Source: Psychromonas sp. L1A2 (GTDB lineage Bacteria; Pseudomonadota; Gammaproteobacteria; Enterobacterales; Psychromonadaceae). Taken from it: 64,000 nucleotides of DNA. The notes under the pieces are model-generated. The model worked only from the letters and a program-made list of their open reading frames with translations. It was not told the origin of the DNA and did no database searches. A program made the position numbers and the translations under genes. Location of the stretch: positions 1,116,001-1,180,000 of the forward strand of contig NZ_WUAG01000001.1 in NCBI RefSeq assembly GCF_009828855.1, written 5' to 3'. Numbering within the stretch: position 1 is the stretch's first letter; every line of letters starts with the position of its first letter. Of this stretch, positions 54,357-62,750 are shown piece after piece.

Positions 54357-55075
54357 AGAAACTTCCTAAGTAAATGCATGCTGTAGATTAAGCTAAAGTA
54401 TAAGAATAACCTTAAAGCCATTTTTATTTGCATTACAATAATATTTATTGTGATGTGAATCTCTCAAAATAAATATATAGGCGATTGATAAATAAGAGGT
54501 AAAATAAGTGATTTGTGATATTTATATAAACGGATTCCTATCTTAATAGTCTTAAATCCACGCTTAAACTTACTAGAAGTCGCCATTGATTTAGAAAAAC
54601 TCAATCAAGGAGAGTGAATGTAGCCAGGTTGAATAAGTGTTTTTGTAATTAATTGATTTTATTCGTATTATTTTGTAGATGTTCAGCTTTGAATTACAAA
54701 ATAAATTAATTGATTGGGAAAGTTAGGGGGCTAAATTGTAGCCATATTGAGTCAGTTTTTATCGTTAACTTTAAGTGGTTTATCACATCAACATTGTCGT
54801 TAAATTAGTCATTTTTTATTTTTAATGAAATCAAACTCCTTCCTGCTTGGTCTATTAAACGTGACATCAAAGATTTTAATCAAACACGATCATGTTCAAT
54901 CAACTAAATATCGATTGAATTGCATTTATTTTACATATTTCGGTTGAGTTTAGTTTTTGTTAACTGGGAAATTTAAAATAAAGATCTGACTGCATCTTTT
55001 AAGTCTATTTAGGCATTTCAATAGAAAAATGAAGTGAAAAATAAGTTAAATCTTCTCGTTATGAAAGAGGTCATT
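54357..55075. other. Intergenic region
   Basis: It includes a decayed fragment (54570-54655) of the repeat found at 61003-61785. The promoter of the alginate lyase should be at its left end and that of the DUF1223 gene at its right. No gene is visible. Confidence 0.45.
54570..54655. repeat. Fragment of the GGGTGTCC-bounded repeat family
   Basis: GATTTAGAAAAACTCAATC...GAATGTAGCCAGGTTGA...TTTTTGTAATTAATTGAT matches the tail part of the repeat unit at 61280-61350 (TTCAGAAAAACTCAACG...GGACGTAGCCACGTTGAGTA). Confidence 0.6.
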
Positions 55076-55852
55076 ATGAAAAAATTAATTACATCTGGTT
55101 TGTTAACCATTGCTATGTTCGGTCAACAACAAGTATTAGCCGAAACGTTTAATAGTGGAGTTGATTCTGTTGCGTTAGTTGAACTTTTTAGTTCTGAAGG
55201 TTGCCATTCTTGCCCACCTGCCGATGAAAAATTGAGTCAGTTGTTAGATAGTCCACAATTATTTAAAAAATTTGTTCCTGTCGCTTTTCATGTCGATTAT
55301 TGGGATCGATTAGGGTGGAAAGATCCCTTTGCTACTCCAGAATATACCACTAGGCAATATAACTTGTTATCAGAAAGTGGTCGTAGAGGCGCTTACACAC
55401 CAAACTTCATTATTTCGGGTAATGAATGGAAGGGTTTCTTTAGAGGGCGCTCTATAGAAAGTGGCGTAGATTCCTTTGCAAAAAACTCAATTGGCAATTT
55501 AAAAATAGATTATCAAGCATCAGATTCTCAGCACGAAGTTAAAGCAGTTTTCTCGCCTGACAAAGAATTTATTGCAGATAAAAATAAGCCATTGATTTTA
55601 TCCGTTGCACCATTAGGGATGGGGCTAAAGAGTGATGTGAAACGTGGTGAAAACAGTAATAAGCAACTACACCATGAATTTGTGGCGTTAGATTGGCAAA
55701 AAATTCCGATGACATTTGAAAATAATCAATGGGTAGCGACGTTGAATTTATCTAAAGGGGCACATAAAGAACAAGCACAGGCGATTAGCGCATGGGTAAG
55801 TAACGAGAATAGTCTCACTCCTATTCAAGCAGTCGGTGGTTACATCAAATAA
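55076..55852 (+). CDS. Exported DUF1223 protein with thioredoxin-like fold
   Basis: This 258-residue protein has a signal peptide (MKKLITSGLLTIAMFGQQQVLA|E) and a DUF1223 domain. The opening VALVELFSSEGCHSCPPADE carries a CxxC pair (CHSC) typical of these thioredoxin-like proteins. FHVDYWDRLGWKDPF and YTPNFIISG are further family stretches. I use the ATG at 55076 (AAAGAGGTC upstream); the one at 55034 would bury the signal peptide. The function is unknown, perhaps redox. A terminator follows. Confidence 0.87.
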   Translation: MKKLITSGLLTIAMFGQQQVLAETFNSGVDSVALVELFSSEGCHSCPPADEKLSQLLDSPQLFKKFVPVAFHVDYWDRLGWKDPFATPEYTTRQYNLLSESGRRGAYTPNFIISGNEWKGFFRGRSIESGVDSFAKNSIGNLKIDYQASDSQHEVKAVFSPDKEFIADKNKPLILSVAPLGMGLKSDVKRGENSNKQLHHEFVALDWQKIPMTFENNQWVATLNLSKGAHKEQAQAISAWVSNENSLTPIQAVGGYIK

Positions 55853-55873
55853 CATTTGTAGACGATATTTAAT

Positions 55874-55908
55874 AAAAAGCTAATCACTGTTTATGTGATT
55901 AGCTTTTT
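55874..55908 (+). terminator. Terminator of the DUF1223 gene
   Basis: A perfect 14-bp stem (AAAAAGCTAATCAC / GTGATTAGCTTTTT) with a 7-base loop ends in a T run, 22 bases after the stop. Confidence 0.9.
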
Positions 55909-56048
55909 ATTGGTTTCTTTATTAAAAACATAAAGATAGCGGTAACGAATTCAATTAGTAACAGCAAAAGGAGCGCAGAGCTTAGTTTGTTCATGACGTC
56001 AGGGTATGCAGAGTTTAAACCGCTGGTGAAACTATGCTGGCAGAGAAC

Positions 56049-56180
56049 TCACCTCCAATCCATTTTTAATCTGAATAAATAACTATCTTCTTAAAGCACC
56101 ACTCATACGCCATGTCCATGTGGTGAACTGAGCTAGCAACGACATCCGAGCCTTAGCTTGCTAAAGGAAAAAAGCAATAT
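56049..56180. repeat. Remnant of the GGGTGTCC-bounded repeat family
   Basis: TTTTTAATCTGAATAAATAAC...CTTCTTAAAGCACCACTCATACGCC...GAGCTAGCAACGACATCC...CTTGCTAAAGG parallels the central part of the units at 61003-61785. The hairpin CGCCATGTCCATGTGGTG takes the place of CGCCACATCCCTGTGGCG there. Confidence 0.7.
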
Positions 56181-56776
56181 CTGAGACCAGATCTTCTTCG
56201 ATAAAGGGTTGGAGTGATTTATCATTAATCTCTAAGAACTGTGATAAGCGAGCGCACTTGTGCCTCATTGAGGTAGTAATTACTGAAGCTAAAGACGAAG
56301 GTTACCGTTTAACGTCAGCATTCATAAGCATTAGTTGAGATGTGTGACTGATGTGTATTTGTAACATCAACAATAGTAAATTTTAGGACCATATTTGTAC
56401 AGCAAACTGATGGAGCAGGGTTGTTTTATTAAAAAGAGTAAAGAACTTTATCTCGTCTATTGGCCGGGCTTTTCTAATGGGTAACCCTGATGACTTATTT
56501 ACTAGCCAAAATAGGTTTATTTTGGTGGCGTTAATTTAATGAATATCTAGATTCATTTTATTCATTCTATTTGAAATATAGTAGGTATATGCGAAGACAT
56601 AAAATCTAATTGAGAGTTTATTCTTGATAATTTGTATGTCACAGTGATAACTATTGTTTAATTAAAGAACTAAATATATTGCAGGAAAATTTAATTTCAA
56701 GTCAGTAACTAGTGCATAAATTATGCACTTATTATCAGGTTCTAAGTATTTTTAAATAGTCTTAAACGGAGAGGAA

Positions 56777-57550
56777 ATGTATCTGAAAGATAAAGAGTCA
56801 AATCTCATTTTTTCTATTATGAGAGACTTGAGTGGAGACTTTGATCACTTTGAAATTCGCCAACGTGTCGGACAAAGTTTACTAAAATTGTTGAATGCAG
56901 ATCATTTCGCTTCGTATGTTTGGGATGACGATACTAATAAATTTGTAGCTGGAATTACAATCAATATGGCGGATGAGAATATAGCCCGTTACGATGACTA
57001 TTATCAGTTTAAAGATCCCATTACGCCTTCACTCCAGCGTCGTAAAAAAGCAACGCCTGTCAGCGAAATTATGAGCCATGATCGTTTAGTGAAAACAGAA
57101 TTTTACAATGACTTTCTTAAGCAAGACGGACTTTGTTATGGTATGAACTTTTTTGCTTATGACCGTAGTTCAAATATCGGAGATGTGAGAGTTTGGCGCG
57201 CTGAAAATAAGGAAGACTTTTCCAAAAGAGATGCTGAAATTGTAAACGCTATTGGCCCTAGTTTTGTCAATGCTCTTATTCGAGCACGTCAGCCTAACAA
57301 TGAAAGTCCAATCCTACGTTTTGCAGTTATAGGCGAAAAATTCCATTTAACACCTCGTGAAAACGAAATAGCAGATTTACTTGCCATTGGCTCATCAGAC
57401 GACGAGGTCTGTTCAAAACTACTTATCTCAAAACCTACGTTACGCTCTCATATCACCGCGATTTTTAAGAAAACAGGCCTATGTAGACGAACCCAGATAG
57501 CTCAATTCCTTACAGACCATTCAGGGTTTATATCAAAGTCATATCGGTAA
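56777..57550 (+). CDS. LuxR-type transcriptional regulator
   Basis: This 257-residue protein has an N-terminal sensor domain (about 10-170) and a C-terminal LuxR helix-turn-helix (189-246, LTPRENEIADLLAIG...SKPTLRSHITAIFKK). The sensor has DYYQFKDP with Asp80-Pro81, as in autoinducer-binding domains. The two Trp residues that usually line the acyl-homoserine-lactone pocket are not at the expected places, so binding of a classical AHL is doubtful. GGAGAGGAA precedes the ATG. It lies 119 bases upstream of an amidase gene in the same direction, which it may regulate. No luxI is in the window. Confidence 0.83.
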   Translation: MYLKDKESNLIFSIMRDLSGDFDHFEIRQRVGQSLLKLLNADHFASYVWDDDTNKFVAGITINMADENIARYDDYYQFKDPITPSLQRRKKATPVSEIMSHDRLVKTEFYNDFLKQDGLCYGMNFFAYDRSSNIGDVRVWRAENKEDFSKRDAEIVNAIGPSFVNALIRARQPNNESPILRFAVIGEKFHLTPRENEIADLLAIGSSDDEVCSKLLISKPTLRSHITAIFKKTGLCRRTQIAQFLTDHSGFISKSYR

Positions 57551-57669
57551 AATAGCTAGCACTCAATCGCTCAGAGAAATTAAGACTTTCGTGAAATATC
57601 ATCATTAATGATGATATCCTCCATTACCCCTAGCTGATAATTTATCTAGACAACTTATAGGGGTATCCA

Positions 57670-59058
57670 ATGATATTAAAAACAATGATGGGTGCGGCGG
57701 AATTGATCCGTCAGCTTGAAAAAAAAGAAATCTCAGCAGTAGAATATGCTAAAGAAACTATCCTCCATGAGGAAAAGAACACTCACCTCAATGCGGTATC
57801 TCATTTTGATGCAAACCTTCTAATCCAAAGCGCAGAAAAGGCTGATGAAACAAGAGCGAAAGGTAGAAACGGACCTCTCTGTGGCGTGCCTATCGTTCTA
57901 AAAGACAACATCAATACCAAAGCTTTTCCGACGACCGCTGGTACAACTGCACTTCTCAACAATACACCTAAAAAAGATGCTGGAGTGGTAACCGCTTTGC
58001 TAGAAGCTGGAGCTTATGTCGGCGGAAAATCGGGTATGCACGAACTTGCCTTTGGTATCACTAGCAATAATGCGGTTACAGGTGCAGTTCGTAATCCACA
58101 CGATCCTAGTAAAATTCCGGGTGGGTCATCTGGTGGCTCAGCTGCTGCCGTAGCGGCAGGGATATTTCCAGTTGGTCTAGGAACGGATACCGGAGCATCG
58201 GTACGCCTTCCTGCTGCTTTATGTGGCATTGTCGGCTTTCGTCCTACTATTGGACGATATTCTGGAGATGGTGTCGTGCCATTGAGCCCTACTCGTGACA
58301 CGGTCGGGCCATTGGCACGTCATGTTGAAGACATCATTCTTATAGACAGTGTTTTATCAAGTCGCACTCACATTACAAAAAAGAAAGATCTCAGAGACGT
58401 TATTTTAGGTGTGCCTAAAGAAGTCTTGTTTGATAACCTAGATCCCGCTGTTGAAATAGCAGTGCAGTCAGCACTGAGGGAATTTGAGCGTGCTGGAGTG
58501 AAGCTTGTTGAAATAAGCCTTGCTGACGTTTTTCAACACAATGAAGCCGTTGGCTTCCCTGTTGCACTCTATGAAGTTATGCGAGAACTACCTGAATACT
58601 TAAAGCAATATGCACCAGGAATTTCTTTTGAAGAACTTGTTTCTAAAATCGGGTCGCCAGATGTGGCTGGCATCATAACCAGCCAACTAGGCAGCGATGC
58701 CATTCCAGAAGCTATCTATCGTGCTGCAATGGATATCCATCGTCCTGCTATGCAGACTTTGTATGCTGACCTGTTCAAACAAAATGGTTTATCCGCCTTA
58801 GTATTTCCGACTACTCCAACGACTGCTTCCAACATAGGAGATGATGAAACTATCTCTATAAATGGAAAACAAGTTCCAACCTTTCCAACATTTATTCGTA
58901 ATACAGATTTTGGTTCAAATCTGGGTGTTCCTGGTATTTCGATTCCTTGTCCGACCGTATCAGGATTACCTGTTGGTATTGAATTCGAAGGCCTAGCAAA
59001 AAAGGATGAAGAACTCATCGCATTGGCACTATCTGTTGAAGAACTGTTCACAAAATAA
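57670..59058 (+). CDS. Amidase (amidase-signature family, indoleacetamide-hydrolase-like)
   Basis: This 462-residue cytosolic enzyme of the amidase-signature family has the catalytic triad Lys78, cis-Ser153 (in GGSSGGSAAA) and nucleophile Ser177 (in GTDTGASVRLPA), spaced exactly as in fatty acid amide hydrolase (75 and 24 residues). It resembles proteins annotated as indoleacetamide hydrolase, but the true amide substrate is unknown. Position next to a LuxR-type regulator suggests inducible control. Base composition is a little richer in G and C than its neighbours. Confidence 0.88.
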   Translation: MILKTMMGAAELIRQLEKKEISAVEYAKETILHEEKNTHLNAVSHFDANLLIQSAEKADETRAKGRNGPLCGVPIVLKDNINTKAFPTTAGTTALLNNTPKKDAGVVTALLEAGAYVGGKSGMHELAFGITSNNAVTGAVRNPHDPSKIPGGSSGGSAAAVAAGIFPVGLGTDTGASVRLPAALCGIVGFRPTIGRYSGDGVVPLSPTRDTVGPLARHVEDIILIDSVLSSRTHITKKKDLRDVILGVPKEVLFDNLDPAVEIAVQSALREFERAGVKLVEISLADVFQHNEAVGFPVALYEVMRELPEYLKQYAPGISFEELVSKIGSPDVAGIITSQLGSDAIPEAIYRAAMDIHRPAMQTLYADLFKQNGLSALVFPTTPTTASNIGDDETISINGKQVPTFPTFIRNTDFGSNLGVPGISIPCPTVSGLPVGIEFEGLAKKDEELIALALSVEELFTK

Positions 59059-59295
59059 AATACAGGAAATATATTAACGCTCCTAAGTTAACTACTTATA
59101 TTCAGTAGTTTGGCTATCGACGCCATATTAGAGAGCGTACATATCATCAATCATTAACTTAAACGATCAAAAAACATCTCTATTATTAAAAGAAAGAACC
59201 TTAATTTAAAATAATGAAAATATTTGGAGTCTACCATTGTATTTTCCCTATTCTTTTTTGGGGTAATAAAAGTAGGTAGTTAGGTGTTCACGCTT

Positions 59296-59547
59296 TCAAT
59301 CAACTAATGTGTATTTATTTGAAAAGTGGTGGCAGAGCCATTTGTATAGGTTGAACGCAACCATACTCTTTGCGGTTGGCAGACCCTCTGCATCTAAAAA
59401 TGACTCACCTTTAAAGGTGATGACGCCGTGTTGTTCTGACACTCTTTCTACTTTAATACCTTCGATAAAATCTTCATGCTCTGGTAACTGTGCATTGGCT
59501 AGTTTAATAATATTTTCACTGTTAATAGTTTGTTTGTCGTTGTTCAT
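59296..59547 (-). CDS. yciN: YciN family protein (DUF2498)
   Basis: This 83-residue protein, with ALPTAKSMVAFNLYKWL-like and SNKYTLVD stretches (here GLPTAKSMVAFNLYK), matches E. coli YciN. The function is unknown. I use the ATG at 59547 with CAGGAATAA upstream. The frame extends back to 59682, but those 45 residues (MGVRNFLRPQ...) have no family similarity and overlap the end of the IS200-like element. Confidence 0.9.
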   Translation of the reverse strand: MNNDKQTINSENIIKLANAQLPEHEDFIEGIKVERVSEQHGVITFKGESFLDAEGLPTAKSMVAFNLYKWLCHHFSNKYTLVD

Positions 59548-59639
59548 TGGTTTATTCCTGTAGTAAGTACTTATAGGTATTATATTACATAGAGTCACAA
59601 GTAAACCGCAGCTAAAGCAAAGAACCGCTAAATAACAAA

Positions 59640-59690
59640 AATTGCGCGGAAATTGCGGACGGAGGAAATTGCGGACACCCATCTATTTGA
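59640..59690. repeat. Left flank of the IS200/RAYT-like element
   Basis: TTGCGCGGAAATTGCGGACG and GAAATTGCGGACACCCATC form a near-duplicate of GGAAATTGCGGAC within 30 bases. On the minus strand the second reads GGGTGTCCGCAATTTCC, the same GGGTGTCC core that bounds the repeats right of the transposase. Confidence 0.65.
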
Positions 59691-59754
59691 ATAATTGTAA
59701 TGCTTAGACTATCTTTTAGAAATGCTTATTTCTGCATCTAGGAGGTAGTTCGTT

Positions 59755-60774
59755 ATGACTCAATCTCGCCAATCCCAAGTATCGTTATCTGATACCCCTT
59801 ATTATCATTGTATTTCTCGCTGTGTTCGTCGAGCTTATTTGTGTGGAGAAGATAAATACACGGAAAAATCATTTGAACATAGACGACAATGGGTTGTTGA
59901 GCGTATGCATTACCTAGCCTCTTTGTTTAATATCGACATTTGTGCCTACGCTATCATGTCTAACCATTATCACCTTGTATTACATATCGACGAAGCGCTT
60001 AACGAAAGCTTAAGTCATGAAGAGGTTTGTGAACGATGGTGTCAGCTTTATTCAAAACCTATACTCGTTGAGCGTTGGCAATCAGAGCAAATAGTCTCTG
60101 AGGCTGAAAACAAAGCCGCATTAGCTATTATCGAAGGATGGAGAGGAAGATTAGTGGATATTTCATGGTTTATGCGCTGTTTAAATGAATTCATTGCGCG
60201 TAAAGCCAATAAAGAAGATGAGTGCTCAGGACGCTTTTGGGAAGGTCGGTTTAAATCTCAAGCATTATTAGACGAAGATGCGTTATTAACTTGCATGGCT
60301 TATGTTGATTTGAATCCAGTGCGAGCAAAAATGACTGTCAGTGTAGAAACGTCAGAATATACATCTGCTTACGAACGCCTGTTACCTTGCAAAAAAGTTG
60401 GTGTTGCCCAACAGCAAGAAAAGCCACTAAAATACACTTTTACTAAAAAACCCTTATTTGGCTTTGTGGGTGATGATAGTCAACATAATAATGAAAACAA
60501 CATTCCAGGTATCCCATTTTCATTATTAGATTATATTGAGTTAGTTGATTGGAGCGGGCGAATAATAAGGGAAGATAAACGTGGTGCTATTTCAAATCAA
60601 CGACCTAGGCTATTATCAATGCTTGGTTTAGATGATGATACTTGGTTATCACTAGCCAGTAGTTTTGGTAAAGATTATCACGGGGCAGTGGGGTCGTTAG
60701 AAGCATTAGCGACTTATGCAAGTAACACTGGTAAACGCTGGATAGCGAGTAAGAATCAATTACGACTGCATTAA
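59755..60774 (+). CDS. IS200-like / REP-associated (RAYT) transposase family protein
   Basis: This 339-residue Y1-transposase-family protein has the HUH motif HYH (71-73, AIMSNHYHLVLHID) and the family stretches YYHCISRCVRRAYLCG, SGRFWEGRFKSQALLDE and AYVDLNPVRAKM. In many RAYT proteins a catalytic Tyr lies in the helix before the GRFWEGRF motif. Here that helix reads CLNEFIARKANKED, with Phe where a Tyr might be expected, so activity is uncertain. RAYT proteins are linked to spreading of REP-type palindromes. GGGTGTCC sequences flank this gene on both sides. A clean ribosome binding site (TAGGAGGTAG) precedes the ATG. Confidence 0.85.
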   Translation: MTQSRQSQVSLSDTPYYHCISRCVRRAYLCGEDKYTEKSFEHRRQWVVERMHYLASLFNIDICAYAIMSNHYHLVLHIDEALNESLSHEEVCERWCQLYSKPILVERWQSEQIVSEAENKAALAIIEGWRGRLVDISWFMRCLNEFIARKANKEDECSGRFWEGRFKSQALLDEDALLTCMAYVDLNPVRAKMTVSVETSEYTSAYERLLPCKKVGVAQQQEKPLKYTFTKKPLFGFVGDDSQHNNENNIPGIPFSLLDYIELVDWSGRIIREDKRGAISNQRPRLLSMLGLDDDTWLSLASSFGKDYHGAVGSLEALATYASNTGKRWIASKNQLRLH

Positions 60775-61002
60775 CCTGTACATTTTTCTATTCACAACAT
60801 AATAAAATCCTCTATTAGCTACCGCTAAAGTTTTTCATATTTGAAAAAGTCATTATTTGCCACAAACACCCTCAAATTTATATATCTTACGATTAAATAA
60901 ACTATTTTCGTTATTACTTTTATTTTTGACTAATGAAAATGGCTTTGTTTTTGGTTGTTTAAATTAATGGATGTCCGCGTTTTTCGTTTTAACGCAATGA
61001 GT

Positions 61003-61366
61003 GGGTGTCCACAACTTATTATTACCAATTCGGTTTTAGTATTGGCTCGTCTGCGCTCATCGAAGCATTTCGATACTTATTAACTTTGGTTTCGCCCTGT
61101 CGGCGAGTTCATTTTCTTTATACGAACAAAGAAAACAGAACCAAAAGAAACTCGCCCCAATTCGTTTTTTAATCTGAATAAATGATAGCCTTCTTAACGC
61201 ACCGCTCATACTCGACATCCATGTCTCGAAATGAGCTAGCAACGGCATCCATGCCTAACCTTGCTAAAGGCAATCATTGATTCAGAAAAACTCAACGGGG
61301 GGAATGGACGTAGCCACGTTGAGTAATATTTTATTGTAACTATTTGATATTGCTTACTTCATGATT
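61003..61366. repeat. Tandem repeat unit 1 (about 364 bp)
   Basis: The unit opens GGGTGTCCACAACTTATT and contains CGCCCTGTCGGCGA, AATTCGTTTTTTAATCT, GCACCGCTCATAC, GAGCTAGCAACG, CTAACCTTGCTAAAGGC and CAGAAAAACTCAACG, then ends at the next GGGTGTCC. Confidence 0.8.
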
Positions 61367-61785
61367 GGGTGTCCAGCACTTTGTAATGGCTATATTGTTT
61401 ATTTCGGGTTCTGGTTCGTCTTTGCTCGTCCGGTCAGTTTGAATATTATTTACAGTGTTTTCGCCCTGTCGGCGACTCTACTTTTTTTGTCAGAAGAAAC
61501 TTTTTACCCACAACACACAAAAAAGACTGACCTCCGATTCGTTTTTTTAATCTACTCTTTTGGAAATATAGTAATAACTGCCTTCTTTAAGCACCGCTCA
61601 TACGCCACATCCCTGTGGCGAGCTGAGCTAGCACGTCTGCTCAGGACACAATACTGGCGTATAATTCGCTACCTAACCTTGCTAAAGGTATTTCTTGTTT
61701 CAGAAAAACGAGACGGAGGGGCTTGTTGTAACCGCATTGAGTAATGTTTTATCGTAACTAATTGATATTTCTTAACGCAATGAGT
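61367..61785. repeat. Tandem repeat unit 2 (about 419 bp)
   Basis: The unit opens GGGTGTCCAGCACTTTG and repeats the same landmarks in the same order: CGCCCTGTCGGCGA, ATTCGTTTTTTTAATCT, GCACCGCTCATACGCC, GAGCTAGCACG, CTAACCTTGCTAAAGG and CAGAAAAACGAGACG. It ends at a third GGGTGTCCACAACTT (61786). A hairpin CGCCACATCC-CTGTGGCG lies in the middle. Confidence 0.8.
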
Positions 61786-61889
61786 GGGTGTCCACAACTT
61801 ATTAGTCAGCAGCAAATAAAAATCAATCTAATCTTGATTTACAAAGAGTGACCATATATGTCCAGCACTTTACACTTTCTTGCTTCCCG

Positions 61890-62750
61890 TTATTCACTAG
61901 CCTCTCCAGCACAAAACCAATTATCTCTAGCTAATGCTCTATTAAACGTGCCTAAAATAGAATTAGGGGGTTCATTATCAGCAATTTTTTTAAAATGATC
62001 TTTAATGCCCTCGGAACCTATAATAGGTAAAAGAGTTTCAACGGTTGTAACCGCAGATTGAATATTTAATCCAGCTTGAATTGAAAAACGCTCCCCTAAA
62101 TTAAAATCTTTAAAATGATTTATTACTCTTTGTTTTGATGGTTTATCCCAATTAGTTGGAGGTTCGACTATATATACAACAGAAGGTGGGCATGTATGCT
62201 CAATATAAGCAGTAATCCAAATATCATTATAAAATTTAGCCTCAGAAAAATATGGATGCAAAGGTTGCTCTTCTATTGTAGTTAAAATAGAGCTACCTTT
62301 ACCCTTATTACATTCCGCACATGCAGGGACTAAATTATCAGGAACAACTGAAAATAAAGGATAACGCGCCTTAGGAAGGTAATGATCTAAAGTAGTTACA
62401 TTTCCAAAGCTACAAAACGGACAAACGCTATTAGAAGATGCTCTTAAAATATCATAAATGCTCCTCGAAGAAGTTCCTGACTTTGAAAAATACCCACCAT
62501 ATAAATTTATTAAATTATCTTTAGTGATATCATCTACAATGTTATCACTACCGTGTCCATGCCTAGCACATGAAAAAAGGTGTAACTCAGGCACGACTGC
62601 TCTTAGTGCATATAATCTACTTTGAGAAACAATTTGAGGAAGGATTTTTGACATCTTATTTTTATATATAATATTGCTACCTTTGATATCAGACAAGCAA
62701 CTAAGGTAAGTATCTCTAACCAATAAATCAGGTGGGTTTAATTTATTCAT
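61890..62750 (-). CDS. HNH endonuclease, Septu PtuB-like
   Basis: This 286-residue protein has an HNH nuclease domain: the zinc pair CPFC (110-113), TLDHYLPKARYP with His123, NLVPACAECNKGKG with the second CxxC (144-147) and Asn148. This is the pattern of the HNH proteins that pair with AAA ATPases in Septu-type anti-phage systems. I use the ATG at 62750, which overlaps the ATPase stop by 8 bases (ATGAATAA). The frame also permits a start at 62783. Nuclease activity is expected because the His and metal residues are intact, but the target is unknown. Confidence 0.83.
   Translation of the reverse strand: MNKLNPPDLLVRDTYLSCLSDIKGSNIIYKNKMSKILPQIVSQSRLYALRAVVPELHLFSCARHGHGSDNIVDDITKDNLINLYGGYFSKSGTSSRSIYDILRASSNSVCPFCSFGNVTTLDHYLPKARYPLFSVVPDNLVPACAECNKGKGSSILTTIEEQPLHPYFSEAKFYNDIWITAYIEHTCPPSVVYIVEPPTNWDKPSKQRVINHFKDFNLGERFSIQAGLNIQSAVTTVETLLPIIGSEGIKDHFKKIADNEPPNSILGTFNRALARDNWFCAGEASE

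Larger units (their letters stand above)
55853..56776. other. Long intergenic region with repeat remnants
   Basis: Apart from the terminator at 55874-55908 it contains a decayed copy of the repeat family of 61003-61785 (56049-56180) and, near 56485-56520, a short stretch like MITE family B (TTATTTACTAGCCAAAATA). The LuxR-type gene's promoter should be at the right end. No gene is seen. Confidence 0.5.
60775..61889. other. Repeat-filled region right of the transposase
   Basis: It holds no convincing gene. Short frames at 61057-61248 and 61361-61744 look like chance frames in repeats. Most of it consists of two tandem repeat units (61003-61366, 61367-61785), bounded by the GGGTGTCC motifs. Confidence 0.6.

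Noticed and set aside
56777-57550. Quorum-sensing receptor with classical AHL binding
   Set aside because: The expected pocket Trp residues are not found and no luxI is nearby; kept as a LuxR-type solo.
59548-59682. N-terminal extension of yciN
   Set aside because: The 45 added residues are unlike YciN and derive from the flank of the transposase element.
61057-61248. Frame of 63 codons in repeat unit 1 (MPLLAHFETW...)
   Set aside because: It is repeat-derived, and the other units do not preserve it.
61361-61744. Frame of 127 codons in repeat unit 2
   Set aside because: It lies within a tandem repeat whose other copies do not keep the frame.
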